NCBI GenBank assembly: GCA_013001885.1
Contig: JABDLD010000032.1
Location: 1-64,000 of the forward strand
Source: Lysobacterales bacterium
GTDB taxonomy: Bacteria > Pseudomonadota > Gammaproteobacteria > Xanthomonadales > SZUA-36
Direction of reading: 5' to 3'
DNA: 64,000 bases
This document shows positions 26,171 to 34,733 of the stretch, in pieces. The position numbers and the translations under genes are program-made. Under the pieces are notes generated by a model. The model had not been told where the DNA came from. It searched no databases and saw only the letters and a program-made list of their open reading frames with translations. Every line of letters starts with the position of its first letter. The first letter of the stretch is position 1.

Positions 26171-28258
26171 TCAAAAACCGTATTTGAGCAGAACGCCAGC
26201 GTAAACATTTCGCTCCGGAGCCGGTTCGTAATACCTACCGAAAGAAGCGTTCAGGCGAACGTTGCCAATGTACTTCCTGTTGAACAGGTTGTTGACGCCG
26301 GCGAAGGGCTCGAACGTCCAGCGTCCCCCGGTCCAGCGGTAACCGGCCCGCAAATTGGAAACCAGGTAGTCGTCGGTTTCGACCTGGTTTGCGTTGTCGG
26401 CAAAAAACCGGCCCACGTAAAGAAAATCCCAGCCTGCGAAAAACCCCGATGGATGGGTCCAGGCCAGATCCAGGTTGAACAGGTGCCGGGGAATACCGGG
26501 AATGCGGTTGCCGTCGTACACAGTGCCGTCGGTGTCGCTGAATTGGTCGAACCTGAAATCGGACCAGGTGTAGGTCGCTGTTCCGGTGGCGCCGGGAAAC
26601 AACTCCAGTGTCACCGACGCCTCCAGGCCTTCATGGGTGGAAGCGCCGGCGTTCTGGAAAAACGACTGGCCGGAACCCTCCAGTTCATAAGGCACGATCC
26701 CGTCTTTGACGGCGATGTGAAATAAAGCCAGCTCGTACCGCAGGCGGCCACTCAGCAAACCTTTCATGCCCAGCTCGTAGTTTGTCGCGGTTTGTGAATC
26801 GAGTTCCTGGTTGAAGCCTGTGGGCCCGAACGGATTGGCCAGTTCCGTGGTCGCCGGGGGATCAAAAGACCGCGATACGTTGCCGTAAAGGTCCACGGCC
26901 TCGTGCAGGGACCAGTGAACTCCGATCATGGGGCTGAACTGACTGAAACTGCGCTGGCCGGAACCGTCTCCTGCTGTCCGGTCCGTCACCTCGTAGTCCA
27001 CGTCATCGAAACGGCCGCCCAGGGTCAAAGAGGCTGTTGCGGACAGGTCGAGAACGTTCTGCAGATAAATCCCCGTGGTGGTTACATCTTCATCCTGGTC
27101 GGTGGTCAGCATTCCAATGACGCCCTCATTATTGGCAGAGCGTCTTCGGTGGTCACGCTGGGCGTCATAATCGAGCCCCGCCACGACCCGGTTCGTACGA
27201 GAACCGAGGGACGTGGTCCAGCTGTAGTTTCCTCCGAGGCCGGAAAATCTTCGGGACAGGTCGATACTGCCGCCCTGCCCGTTACTGTTGATGCTGAAGG
27301 GCAGGAGGGCGTTAAACTGCCGGTGCACGTAGTAATTCCTCAGCATCAGTTCCTGGCTGGTGCCTATTTCCTTGCGGAACGCCAGCCCCAGGGATTGCTG
27401 ATCCAGCGACTCACCCGCATTGAATAACAGGTTCCTGGGGGCCGCCTGGCGGCGATCCTCAGCCACCTCTCGCGCATTCAGCCCGCCCGGATCGTTCGCC
27501 GTTGGCGAATCCACGGCATTGAACACGACGGTCAGCCGCGCGGTGTCGTTGAATTCATAGCGAAACTTGCTGTTGAACAGCCGGCTTTCGAAGTCGGCGT
27601 GGTCACGGTAGCCATCCAGGCGGGTATCGGAGAGGTTTGCCAGCCAGTTCAGCTTTCCGGCCTGGCCGCCGGCCTTCACCTGGGCCTGCCGGTAATCATA
27701 GGAACCCAGGTTCAGCCGCCCGGACAGGATAGGTGTTGCCGGCCCGTCCTCCGTGCGGATATCGATTACGCCGCCGGATGCAGAGCCATAGACGGCCGAG
27801 AACGGTCCCCGTATCACCTGGATCTGCTCAATGGAACCGAGGTCGATGGCGTCCACACTGCCCTGGCCATCAGGCAGCGTTTGCGGGATGTCATCGGCAA
27901 AAATTCGTATGCCACGGATGCCGAAATTGGCCCTTGCGCCAAACCCACGGATCGCAATTCGCAGATCCTGGGCGAAGTTGTAACGATTCTGGAAAAACAG
28001 GCCGGGAACCGCGGCCAGAGACTCGTCCAGGCCGAGTTGCTGACGGGCGCGCTGCACTTCCTCCCGCCCGACCACGCTCGCAGCAAAAGGCAGGGTTTGC
28101 AGGTCGGTCGGGATGCGCGTGGCGGTGACTACTACCTCCTCCAGCGCGGAGGCGCCCATATCGATGTCGTCACCCGCCGCGGTCACGCTATTGAGTAGAA
28201 AAAACAGGCAGCAGCCCGTGTTCAGGAGTCTGGTAACTGCCGGGTTAATAATTTGCAT
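26171..28258 (-). CDS. TonB-dependent outer membrane receptor
   Basis: Starting at ATG 28258 the protein has 695 residues with a signal peptide (LLNTGCCLFFLLNSVTAAG). The plug domain follows the TonB-box-like EEVVVTATRIP and contains VPGLFFQNRYNFAQDLRIAIRGFGARANFGIRGIRI and EQIQVIRGPFSAVYGS. The C-terminal 22-strand beta barrel ends in VLLKYGF, with a terminal Phe. It would import a scarce ligand using TonB energy, like the PupB/FhuE/BtuB/CirA-type receptors; the ligand cannot be told from sequence. Its start codon is only 36 bases from that of the divergent deiminase-fold gene, so their promoters must overlap each other or the coding regions. Confidence 0.93.
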   Translation of the reverse strand: MQIINPAVTRLLNTGCCLFFLLNSVTAAGDDIDMGASALEEVVVTATRIPTDLQTLPFAASVVGREEVQRARQQLGLDESLAAVPGLFFQNRYNFAQDLRIAIRGFGARANFGIRGIRIFADDIPQTLPDGQGSVDAIDLGSIEQIQVIRGPFSAVYGSASGGVIDIRTEDGPATPILSGRLNLGSYDYRQAQVKAGGQAGKLNWLANLSDTRLDGYRDHADFESRLFNSKFRYEFNDTARLTVVFNAVDSPTANDPGGLNAREVAEDRRQAAPRNLLFNAGESLDQQSLGLAFRKEIGTSQELMLRNYYVHRQFNALLPFSINSNGQGGSIDLSRRFSGLGGNYSWTTSLGSRTNRVVAGLDYDAQRDHRRRSANNEGVIGMLTTDQDEDVTTTGIYLQNVLDLSATASLTLGGRFDDVDYEVTDRTAGDGSGQRSFSQFSPMIGVHWSLHEAVDLYGNVSRSFDPPATTELANPFGPTGFNQELDSQTATNYELGMKGLLSGRLRYELALFHIAVKDGIVPYELEGSGQSFFQNAGASTHEGLEASVTLELFPGATGTATYTWSDFRFDQFSDTDGTVYDGNRIPGIPRHLFNLDLAWTHPSGFFAGWDFLYVGRFFADNANQVETDDYLVSNLRAGYRWTGGRWTFEPFAGVNNLFNRKYIGNVRLNASFGRYYEPAPERNVYAGVLLKYGF

Positions 28259-28294
28259 CGTGTTCTTCCTGCGATTCCGATATGCTCGGCGCTC

Positions 28295-29209
28295 ATGATT
28301 GTAGAGCATGCTAACGACTTCATCCGCGCACTGGAAGCAAATGAGTTTCCTGCCGACTCGCCGTGCGTACCCAAAGGCGTTTTGATGGTTGAACCGGAAG
28401 GCTTCTACGTCGGTAAAGAAACCGCGCTCGATAACCATTACATGGACCTTTCCACGGCGGCGGACCCTGACCGGGCCCGGCGCCAGTTTCATGGCCTGGT
28501 GCGTTTGATCAAAAAGTGCGGCACGGAAGTCCTGGTTTTTCCGGGGAGTGTTCGAACGCCGGACGACGTGTTTCCGAACAACGTCTTTGCACTGGTGCCG
28601 GGTCGCCTGGTAATCGGCAATATGCGCTACCCGATCCGGCAACTGGAGGCAGAACGGTCAGATATTCCTGCCTACTTCAGAGAACGCGGTTACCGGATCG
28701 TGGATCTGAGGAAAGAAAAATGCGTCGCCGAGCTGACCGGCGTGCTGATCATGGACCGGGCCCGCCGGATCGGATTCTGTGGAATAAGTGAGCGGGTAAA
28801 CCGCGCCGGCGCCGCGGCGATGCACAAAGCCTTCGATTTGCGGCTCACTTATTGCTTCGACCTGGCGCCGGATGAGTACCACACCAACGTAATTTTTTCT
28901 GTGCTGGCAGCCCGGGCCTGCGTTCTTTATCCGGACGCCTGTGCCGAAAAAGGCACGGCCGAGGCCATTGAGGCGGCGTTCCCCGGCCGCACACTGCTGC
29001 TGGACAAATTCGAAAAAGACCATTTTGTAGGCAACTGCATTTCGCTCAACAACAGTGACCTCTTCATGAGCCAGTCGGCAGCTGACGCGCTGCGCCCTGC
29101 CAACCGCGCGCGGCTGGAGTCATGGGGTTTCCGGATTCATTCAACAGAGCTCGATGAGCTTGAGAAAGCCGGCGGCAGCCTGCGCTGCATGGTGGCCAAG
29201 ATTTTCTGA
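28295..29209 (+). CDS. Arginine deiminase/amidinotransferase-fold protein
   Basis: This 304-residue member of the guanidine-modifying superfamily has a plausible catalytic triad. TPDDVFPNNVF carries the substrate Asp region, DEYHTNVIFSVL the catalytic His, and the nucleophile Cys is near the C-terminus in GGSLRCMVAKIF. Start ATG 28295 (MIVEHANDF) is preferred; a frame from 28253 overlaps the divergent receptor's start. Family members act on arginine, citrulline, dimethylarginine or related guanidines. The exact substrate is unknown. It might be a CtlX-like citrulline hydrolase or a dimethylargininase. Confidence 0.85.
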   Translation: MIVEHANDFIRALEANEFPADSPCVPKGVLMVEPEGFYVGKETALDNHYMDLSTAADPDRARRQFHGLVRLIKKCGTEVLVFPGSVRTPDDVFPNNVFALVPGRLVIGNMRYPIRQLEAERSDIPAYFRERGYRIVDLRKEKCVAELTGVLIMDRARRIGFCGISERVNRAGAAAMHKAFDLRLTYCFDLAPDEYHTNVIFSVLAARACVLYPDACAEKGTAEAIEAAFPGRTLLLDKFEKDHFVGNCISLNNSDLFMSQSAADALRPANRARLESWGFRIHSTELDELEKAGGSLRCMVAKIF

Positions 29210-29216
29210 TCCCGGT

Positions 29217-29510
29217 TTACGGTTTTCTCATCTGCGACTTGAAATAGTTGAATGAGTGAACGAGCGCATTCTGCAATTTGTCACCTTCGGCAACCAGGGC
29301 CTCCCACTTGTCTTCGCTGGCGTGCTTGATCTCATTCATCTTGGCGCCGGCAGCCATGGCATGGGAGCGCAGCTCGGCCATTTTTTCATCGTACTTTCCG
29401 CGCATTTCAGCGCTTGCTGATTCCCGTTTGTTATCCAGCTCATCCAGTTTTGCATTCAGCTCATCAAGCTGTTTCTTCATCTTTTCGACGTAAATATCTC
29501 TTTTCGACAT
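29217..29510 (-). CDS. Small coiled-coil protein
   Basis: The 97-residue protein starts at ATG 29510 (MSKRDIYVEKMKKQLDEL). It is almost wholly charged heptad-like helix, KKQLDELNAKLDELDNKRESASAEMRGKY, predicted as coiled coil. A C-terminal LVHSFNYFKSQMRKP follows. No signal peptide or known domain is present. It resembles small cytosolic sequences annotated as coiled-coil proteins next to sulfur/C1 genes, but the role is unknown. It is convergent with the deiminase-fold gene and lies 8 bases from its stop. Confidence 0.75.
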   Translation of the reverse strand: MSKRDIYVEKMKKQLDELNAKLDELDNKRESASAEMRGKYDEKMAELRSHAMAAGAKMNEIKHASEDKWEALVAEGDKLQNALVHSFNYFKSQMRKP

Positions 29511-29554
29511 GATAAATCTCCCAGGCAGAATGTGCCGCATCTCTATCTTATTCT

Positions 29555-29578
29555 ATTGCAGTTCAACAGAACTGCAAT
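29555..29578. terminator. Perfect 10-bp-arm hairpin after the PLP gene
   Basis: ATTGCAGTTC-AACA-GAACTGCAAT forms a perfect stem of 10 pairs with a 4-base loop. It is 8 bases past the stop of the minus-strand PLP gene and 45 bases upstream of the coiled-coil gene. There is no T-tract on either side, so it may be an RNA processing or attenuator stem, or an operator, rather than a classic terminator. Confidence 0.5.
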
Positions 29579-29586
29579 GAGACCGG

Positions 29587-30684
29587 TCAGGCGAGGGCCT
29601 GCTCCAGGTCGTCCCTGAGGTCCTCGAACGACTCGATTCCGACACTTAGGCGCAGCAAACCGGGCGGCAGGTGTTCCTGCCCGGGTACCGCAGCGCGCCT
29701 TTCCATGGTGGATTCAACCGAACCAAGACTGGTTGCGTGTCGAATGAGTTTCACACCCAGGCAAACCCGGTCCGCTGCCTCTGCGCCGCCGGCCGCATCG
29801 AATGAAATCATCGTGCCGAAACCGTCCAGCTGAGACGCAGCGACCGCATGGGTGGGATGGGATTCGAGCCCCGGGTAACGAACCCGCTCAACCGAGTCGC
29901 AGGAATCCAGCCAGCGGGCCAGCCGGCCAGCCGTCTCCTGCGCCTGTTCCAGCCGCAGAGCCAGCGTGCGCAAACCACGAACGGCCAGGAACGCTTCCAG
30001 CGTGCCGGGGGTCGCCCCGTTGACGGTGCGTGATTTTCTGACCTGCTCATAAAGGCCGGCCCGGTTGGTTACCAGCAGGCCGGCCAGTAAATCGGAATGG
30101 CCGCCGATGAACTTGGTCGCTGAATGCATACTGATGTCGGCCCCGAATTGCAGCGGCCGCTGGTTCAAGGGCGTTGCGAACGTGTTGTCCACCACCAGGA
30201 TCGCTCCCTCTTTGCGGGGCGCTGAGCAGATGGTCCGAAGGTCCGCGACGGTCAACAGCGGATTCGAGGGTGACTCCAGCCACAGCAGGTCAGCATCCTG
30301 CGCGGCAGCTGTCCAGGCGTCGGTAGCTTCGACGGCCAATCGGCTTACTTGCCACAATCCCTTGCGCTCCCCGGATTTGGCCAGCTCTGAAACGCCGTGG
30401 TAACAGTCGTCGGGCAATACGACGCGGGCGCCCCGGCCCAGTTGATCGAACACGGCAGCAACGGCCGCCATGCCGGAGGAAAAAGCGACCGCGTCGCCGC
30501 CCTCTAGGCCGGCCACGATTTCTTCCAGCGCTTCCCAGCCGGGCGCGCCGCTGTCCCGGGAATAAATGCGCTTTCCTCCCAGGTCGAAATTCGAGGCCGG
30601 GACCATGGGCACGTTCAAAGGTGAACCCGGATCCTCGGGCCGGCCGGCTGCGACCAGCCAGGATTGCATTGTCAGTTTTGGCAT
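29587..30684 (-). CDS. Cys/Met-metabolism PLP-dependent enzyme (gamma-synthase type)
   Basis: This 365-residue fold-type I enzyme belongs to the cystathionine gamma-synthase/beta-lyase/methionine gamma-lyase family. Start ATG 30684 (MPKLTMQSWLVAAGRPEDPGSPL). Conserved blocks are AVAFSSGMAAVAAVF, LLWLESPSNPLL, LVVDNTFATPLNQRPL and the PLP-Lys motif SMHSATKFIGGHSDLLAG. The C-terminal SLGSVESTMERRAAVPG region selects substrate. The Tyr of the active site normally in YSR is present (IYSRDSGAPGW). Substrate (cystathionine, homoserine ester or methionine) cannot be fixed by eye. Its ATG overlaps the TGA of the upstream tag gene. Confidence 0.9.
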   Translation of the reverse strand: MPKLTMQSWLVAAGRPEDPGSPLNVPMVPASNFDLGGKRIYSRDSGAPGWEALEEIVAGLEGGDAVAFSSGMAAVAAVFDQLGRGARVVLPDDCYHGVSELAKSGERKGLWQVSRLAVEATDAWTAAAQDADLLWLESPSNPLLTVADLRTICSAPRKEGAILVVDNTFATPLNQRPLQFGADISMHSATKFIGGHSDLLAGLLVTNRAGLYEQVRKSRTVNGATPGTLEAFLAVRGLRTLALRLEQAQETAGRLARWLDSCDSVERVRYPGLESHPTHAVAASQLDGFGTMISFDAAGGAEAADRVCLGVKLIRHATSLGSVESTMERRAAVPGQEHLPPGLLRLSVGIESFEDLRDDLEQALA

Positions 30685-31226
30685 CACCCGGACTCCATCC
30701 ACGGTGGGTTCAGTAAGGCAATTTTTCGGTATACCGGGCAATCCGCCCGGTGTGGGGACGGCAGGTAGCCGATCGACATAAGAAACTCCCCGGTAATCTC
30801 GCCTCCGGTAAATTTGAACGTATTCCTGAACAATTTTACCCATTCTGGCCGGCTCAGGGGGTGGTGAGCACTCAACCACCCGGCGAAGCCGCCGTGGCTG
30901 TCACGCATGCCGCGAATCACACGGGCATTGACGATGGCCGCATTCACCTTGAGCCTGTTCCGAATGATGCCGGCATCGCTCAACAAACGGCTTCGATCCG
31001 ACTTGCCATAAGCCGCGACTTTGTCCACGACAAAGCCGTCATAGGCAGCCCGAAATCCCTCCCGTTTTTTCAGTATCAGTCCCCAGTTCAGTCCGGCCTG
31101 GTTGATTTCCAGCAACAGGCGCTCGAACAGCCGGCTCTCATCAGAAACAGGGAAGCCGTATTCCCCGTCATGATAAGGACCGTGTAACTCGTCCCCGATG
31201 GCGAAGTCGCAGTAATACTCCGCCAT
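30684..31226 (-). CDS. tag: DNA-3-methyladenine glycosylase I-like protein
   Basis: The 180-residue protein matches the Tag family of alkylation-repair glycosylases. It has YHDGEYGFPVSDESRLFERLLLEINQAGLNWGLILKKREGF, the NQAGLNWxxIL motif that forms the substrate pocket, followed by NAAIVNARV and the FTGGEITGEFLMSIGYLP segment. The C-terminal zinc site (HRADCP) is present. The N-terminal YYCDF carries one of the other zinc ligands. Length is near the usual 185. It lies in a three-gene minus-strand cluster with a PLP enzyme and a HAD hydrolase; no functional link is apparent. Confidence 0.88.
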   Translation of the reverse strand: MAEYYCDFAIGDELHGPYHDGEYGFPVSDESRLFERLLLEINQAGLNWGLILKKREGFRAAYDGFVVDKVAAYGKSDRSRLLSDAGIIRNRLKVNAAIVNARVIRGMRDSHGGFAGWLSAHHPLSRPEWVKLFRNTFKFTGGEITGEFLMSIGYLPSPHRADCPVYRKIALLNPPWMESG

Positions 31227-31228
31227 CT

Positions 31229-31981
31229 TTATTTCCGCAGACCGGCCGCTACGGCTGCCGCCATCTCCGCCATGGAGTGGAACAGGAAATCCGTGACCGG
31301 CACCTCGTCCAGTTTGTGGGTCGCGCCCCAGGACCCGGTTTCCGACAACCGCTGACGGTCAATCCAGGCCGTGGCAAGACCGAGGCTGGCGGCCGGCAGG
31401 TGATCGTGAAACAGGCTTTGCGCCGTGTGCAGCACCTGCTTCTTTCCAAGTCCGAGGTCTTCTCCCAGGCGATCCAGCAAGTATCTGAAATTTGCAGGAT
31501 CCGGCTTGTAACTGCCGATGTCCTGAGCCGTGTAAACTGCGTCGAACTCCACTCCAAGTTTACGCTGGGATGCGGCGAATCCGGCGCGGCTGACGTTGGA
31601 GACAACGACGAGCCTGAACTGTGTTTTAAGGTACCGCAGCGCGTCTGCCGTGTCGGGAAATGCGGGCCAATGCGCGATCGAATCGCCGAAGGCGGCGTCG
31701 AGCTTGCCGGTTGTCCGCAATCCGAATTCGCCTGCAACGGCCGCATGCACGGAACTTAAAATTTCAGGATATATTCTGTCCGGTGTTTCAACTTCCATCC
31801 GGCTTTCAAAAACCGCGAAAGCCTCCAGCGCCCTTTCGCGCGTCAGACCGATGTAACCATTGCTCATGATCAACGGCTGAAAGGCGTCCCAGATACCGGT
31901 TTCCCAGTCGATCAGTGTCCCGTAACAGTCGAATGTCAGGACTTCGTAATCGTTCAGGCCGGTGTTTTTGTTTTTCTTCAT
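31229..31981 (-). CDS. HAD-superfamily hydrolase, haloacid dehalogenase type II-like
   Basis: Start ATG 31981 gives 250 residues. Motif I is LTFDCYGTLIDWE (nucleophile Asp), motif II VVVSNVSRAG, and Lys is in GSYKPDPANF. LHTAQSLFHDHLPAASLGLATAWIDR is characteristic of the type II haloacid dehalogenase branch. Activity could be dehalogenation of 2-haloacids or phosphatase action on small molecules. The upstream in-frame Met at 32260 lies in the divergent gene and is rejected. It ends 3 bases before the tag gene. Its start is 56 bases from that of the divergent fused transporter gene. Confidence 0.88.
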   Translation of the reverse strand: MKKNKNTGLNDYEVLTFDCYGTLIDWETGIWDAFQPLIMSNGYIGLTRERALEAFAVFESRMEVETPDRIYPEILSSVHAAVAGEFGLRTTGKLDAAFGDSIAHWPAFPDTADALRYLKTQFRLVVVSNVSRAGFAASQRKLGVEFDAVYTAQDIGSYKPDPANFRYLLDRLGEDLGLGKKQVLHTAQSLFHDHLPAASLGLATAWIDRQRLSETGSWGATHKLDEVPVTDFLFHSMAEMAAAVAAGLRK

Positions 31982-32036
31982 CGCGCTAAATATATATGAT
32001 TCGGGTTCACTCCAGACGAAAAACCCGGACGTTCTG

Positions 32037-34703
32037 ATGATACCCCAGCAAAAAGCGGAAGGACTGCCGGTCACCCTCGTTCTTTTGCTGTTTTTCGCCT
32101 CGGGCGCCCTGGCGCTGATGTACCAGGTCGTCTGGACCCGCATGATGATGCACGTTTTCGGCTCAACGGCCGTTGCCGTGGGCACCGTTTTGGCGGCCTT
32201 TATGTCGGGAATGGCCCTGGGCGCCTGGTATTTTGGGAAGCGGGCCGATCGTTCAGGCAATTGTTTGCGCCTGTACGCTTTGTTGGAAATTGGAATTGCC
32301 GCATCAGCGCTCGTTTCTCACCTGCTGCTGGACCAACTGGGCCCGGCTAACCGAGCCATTTTTGAACTCGTTGGATCATCACCGGTTTTATTCTCCAGTG
32401 TGCGGTTTCTGCTGGCCTTCGTCCTGATTATGCTGCCAACGGTTCTGATGGGCGCCACTCTTCCGGTTCTCGCCCGCTTTCTTCTCAGGCCCGGAACACT
32501 GGTGGGCGTGAACCTCAGCACACTTTACGCATGCAATACGTTTGGCGCGGTGGCGGGGGTGTTGGCTACCGGTTTTTTCCTGATCGGCCGTTACGGTATT
32601 CATGTGCCGGTGTATCTCGCCGTGTTGGGCAATCTTGCGATTGGCAGCATCGCCCTGATTGCTTCGCGGCGGATTATATCCGGAGCCAAAGCAGGAACCC
32701 CGGCGCCGGCCCTGGACCAGCCAGACGGGCCGGCTTTCGTCGTGGACAAAGCACTGTACCGGACTATTTTGTTCGGATTAGGGCTATCAGGCTTCACCTC
32801 TTTTGCCTACGAAATATACTGGACCCGATCACTGGTATTCATCCTGGGCAACTCGACCTATGCGCTTACCGCGATGTTGAGCGCCTTCCTGACCGGTATC
32901 GCACTGGGCGGCTACCTGGTCAGGTTCCTGATCAAAAAGGCGCCGGACCGGGCGGCCGTCTTTGGCTGGCTACAGGTCCTGCTGGGCGTATCTTCTGTGC
33001 TGGCGCTGCCTTTGCTCTTTGCCGTATCTGAGCCCCAACTTTTGAGTCAATATCTTGCAGGCAACGCGGCGCATCCCTTCTCAATTATTGTTGCCGGATT
33101 TGGTGTGGCGTTTCTCGTTATGTTGATTCCGGCCACCCTGATTGGTGCTACTTTCCCACTGGTGGGACAGATCACGACCCTGGACCTGCGGCACACGGGC
33201 TCTATGGTCGGCAAGGTTTACGCCGTCAATACCCTGGGCAACGTCATCGGCGCTCTGCTTCCAGGTCTGTTTTTACTTGCATGGCTGGGTATTCAGAAGG
33301 GCATTCTGGCGATGGCGTTGCTCAATGTGAGCCTGGGGTTCGTGGTCCTGTATTTGCGCTTTGCCCGCTCTTCCCCGGCCCGCCGGTGGAAATTCGGGCT
33401 GCCGGCTTTCCTCCTGCTTTCCCTTGTTCTTCTGGGCCAGGCGCCGCTGCAATTTCAGTTCCCGTCCGATGGCGAGCGCGATTACCACGAAACGCTGCTG
33501 TACCGTGAAGGGCCGCTGGCCACAACCAAGGTGTTCGTAAATCCCCGATCCGGTGAAAAACACATCAGTGTTGACGGCATCGTGATCGGGGGAACCGGTT
33601 TTTCCGAATTCAAGCAGTTACTCCTGGCTCACTTACCCAAATTGCTGCTGGACGATGTATCAACGGAGTTATCAGTCGGGGTGGGTTCCGGCATCCTGTT
33701 AGGCGAAAGTGCGCTTCATCCGCGCCTTGGTGAAATCACCGGTGTCGAAATAGAACCCAGCGTCGTCCGGGGCGCCGGACTGTTCAGCGAGGAAAACCAC
33801 GACGTCATGGAAAACCCGCGGTTGAAGATCGTGGTCGATGACGTCAGCAGCTTCCTCCGCACCAGCAAAAAGCGTTACCGCGTGATTTCAGCGGACGAGA
33901 AAACCGCTGACGACTATGCCTCCAACGGATTTTCCTACTCCATGGAATACTATGGACTACTACGCGAGCACCTGGACGCGGGCGGCCTGGCCATCCAGTG
34001 GGTGCCCACGACTTTACCGCCGGATCTATACCGAATGGTGTTGAAGACTTTTTCCGAAAGTTTCCCCCATGTCCAGCTTTGGTATTTCTTGCCGGCCCAC
34101 AAACGCGGTCCATTCAACACCATCCTGGTGGGGTCGAATGAGCCCGTGCCGGTCCGACTCGATCAGATCCGGAGGCGGTTTGCCGAAAGTCCAGAGGCCT
34201 GGAAGAGCCTGGCGCCATATGGATTGACTTCCGCCGAGGCAGTCTTACCTCATTTCGTCGCCCGGGAAGACGCCATCCTTACCGCTGTTGAGAACGCTCC
34301 GGTCAACAGCCTGCAATTTCCCCGTTACGAATTTTATTACCCGTGGGATTACGCAAGGGAGCGGGATACGCAGTTCATTGACAATCATGCCCTGATCATC
34401 GAAATGAAGCGCCAGGGGTTTTCTGCTTTCCTGGCGAGCCAGGAACTTGGCGCAAATGCAGTACAGCGATTGAGACAAACGCTGGCGGCTGAGTTTCGAT
34501 ACCTGTCAGGCTTTCAGCAATTCCTGGAAGGGATGCCGCTCGAGGAGCAATACCGGGTTTTTGATGACGCGCTGGCTGTCGCTCCCTGGAACGACAGCCT
34601 GCGGGCGCGAATATACGCTCAATACAACTACATCGCCTCGACTCGCCGGGATCCCGCTGAACGTGCCCGGTACCAGCAACGGGCAGATGCCCTGTATGAA
34701 TGA
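32037..34703 (+). CDS. Fused multipass transporter-like/spermidine synthase-like protein
   Basis: This 888-residue protein combines about 12-14 hydrophobic helices (residues 10-480; ALMYQVVWTRMMMHVFG and LMGATLPVLARFLL are typical) with a cytosolic spermidine-synthase-like Rossmann domain (about 510-720). The latter has GVGSGILLGE in place of the usual glycine-rich SAM loop, then EIEPSVVRGAG and YSMEYYGLLREHL. A C-terminal helical region resembles TPR-like repeats. Start ATG 32037 (MIPQQKAEG) follows GTTCTGATGA; an earlier Met at 31962 lies upstream of the divergent hydrolase start. Proteins like this are widely annotated as fused MFS/spermidine synthase, and a real polyamine product is not proven for the family. 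Confidence 0.85.
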   Translation: MIPQQKAEGLPVTLVLLLFFASGALALMYQVVWTRMMMHVFGSTAVAVGTVLAAFMSGMALGAWYFGKRADRSGNCLRLYALLEIGIAASALVSHLLLDQLGPANRAIFELVGSSPVLFSSVRFLLAFVLIMLPTVLMGATLPVLARFLLRPGTLVGVNLSTLYACNTFGAVAGVLATGFFLIGRYGIHVPVYLAVLGNLAIGSIALIASRRIISGAKAGTPAPALDQPDGPAFVVDKALYRTILFGLGLSGFTSFAYEIYWTRSLVFILGNSTYALTAMLSAFLTGIALGGYLVRFLIKKAPDRAAVFGWLQVLLGVSSVLALPLLFAVSEPQLLSQYLAGNAAHPFSIIVAGFGVAFLVMLIPATLIGATFPLVGQITTLDLRHTGSMVGKVYAVNTLGNVIGALLPGLFLLAWLGIQKGILAMALLNVSLGFVVLYLRFARSSPARRWKFGLPAFLLLSLVLLGQAPLQFQFPSDGERDYHETLLYREGPLATTKVFVNPRSGEKHISVDGIVIGGTGFSEFKQLLLAHLPKLLLDDVSTELSVGVGSGILLGESALHPRLGEITGVEIEPSVVRGAGLFSEENHDVMENPRLKIVVDDVSSFLRTSKKRYRVISADEKTADDYASNGFSYSMEYYGLLREHLDAGGLAIQWVPTTLPPDLYRMVLKTFSESFPHVQLWYFLPAHKRGPFNTILVGSNEPVPVRLDQIRRRFAESPEAWKSLAPYGLTSAEAVLPHFVAREDAILTAVENAPVNSLQFPRYEFYYPWDYARERDTQFIDNHALIIEMKRQGFSAFLASQELGANAVQRLRQTLAAEFRYLSGFQQFLEGMPLEEQYRVFDDALAVAPWNDSLRARIYAQYNYIASTRRDPAERARYQQRADALYE

Positions 34704-34733
34704 AGCTAGCTTCAGGGTGTTTTCCTGCCCGCC

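Noticed and set aside
32037-34703. Loss of the SAM-binding loop in the fused spermidine-synthase-like domain
   Set aside because: The GVGSG form is seen in many large fused relatives, so it is not evidence of decay.
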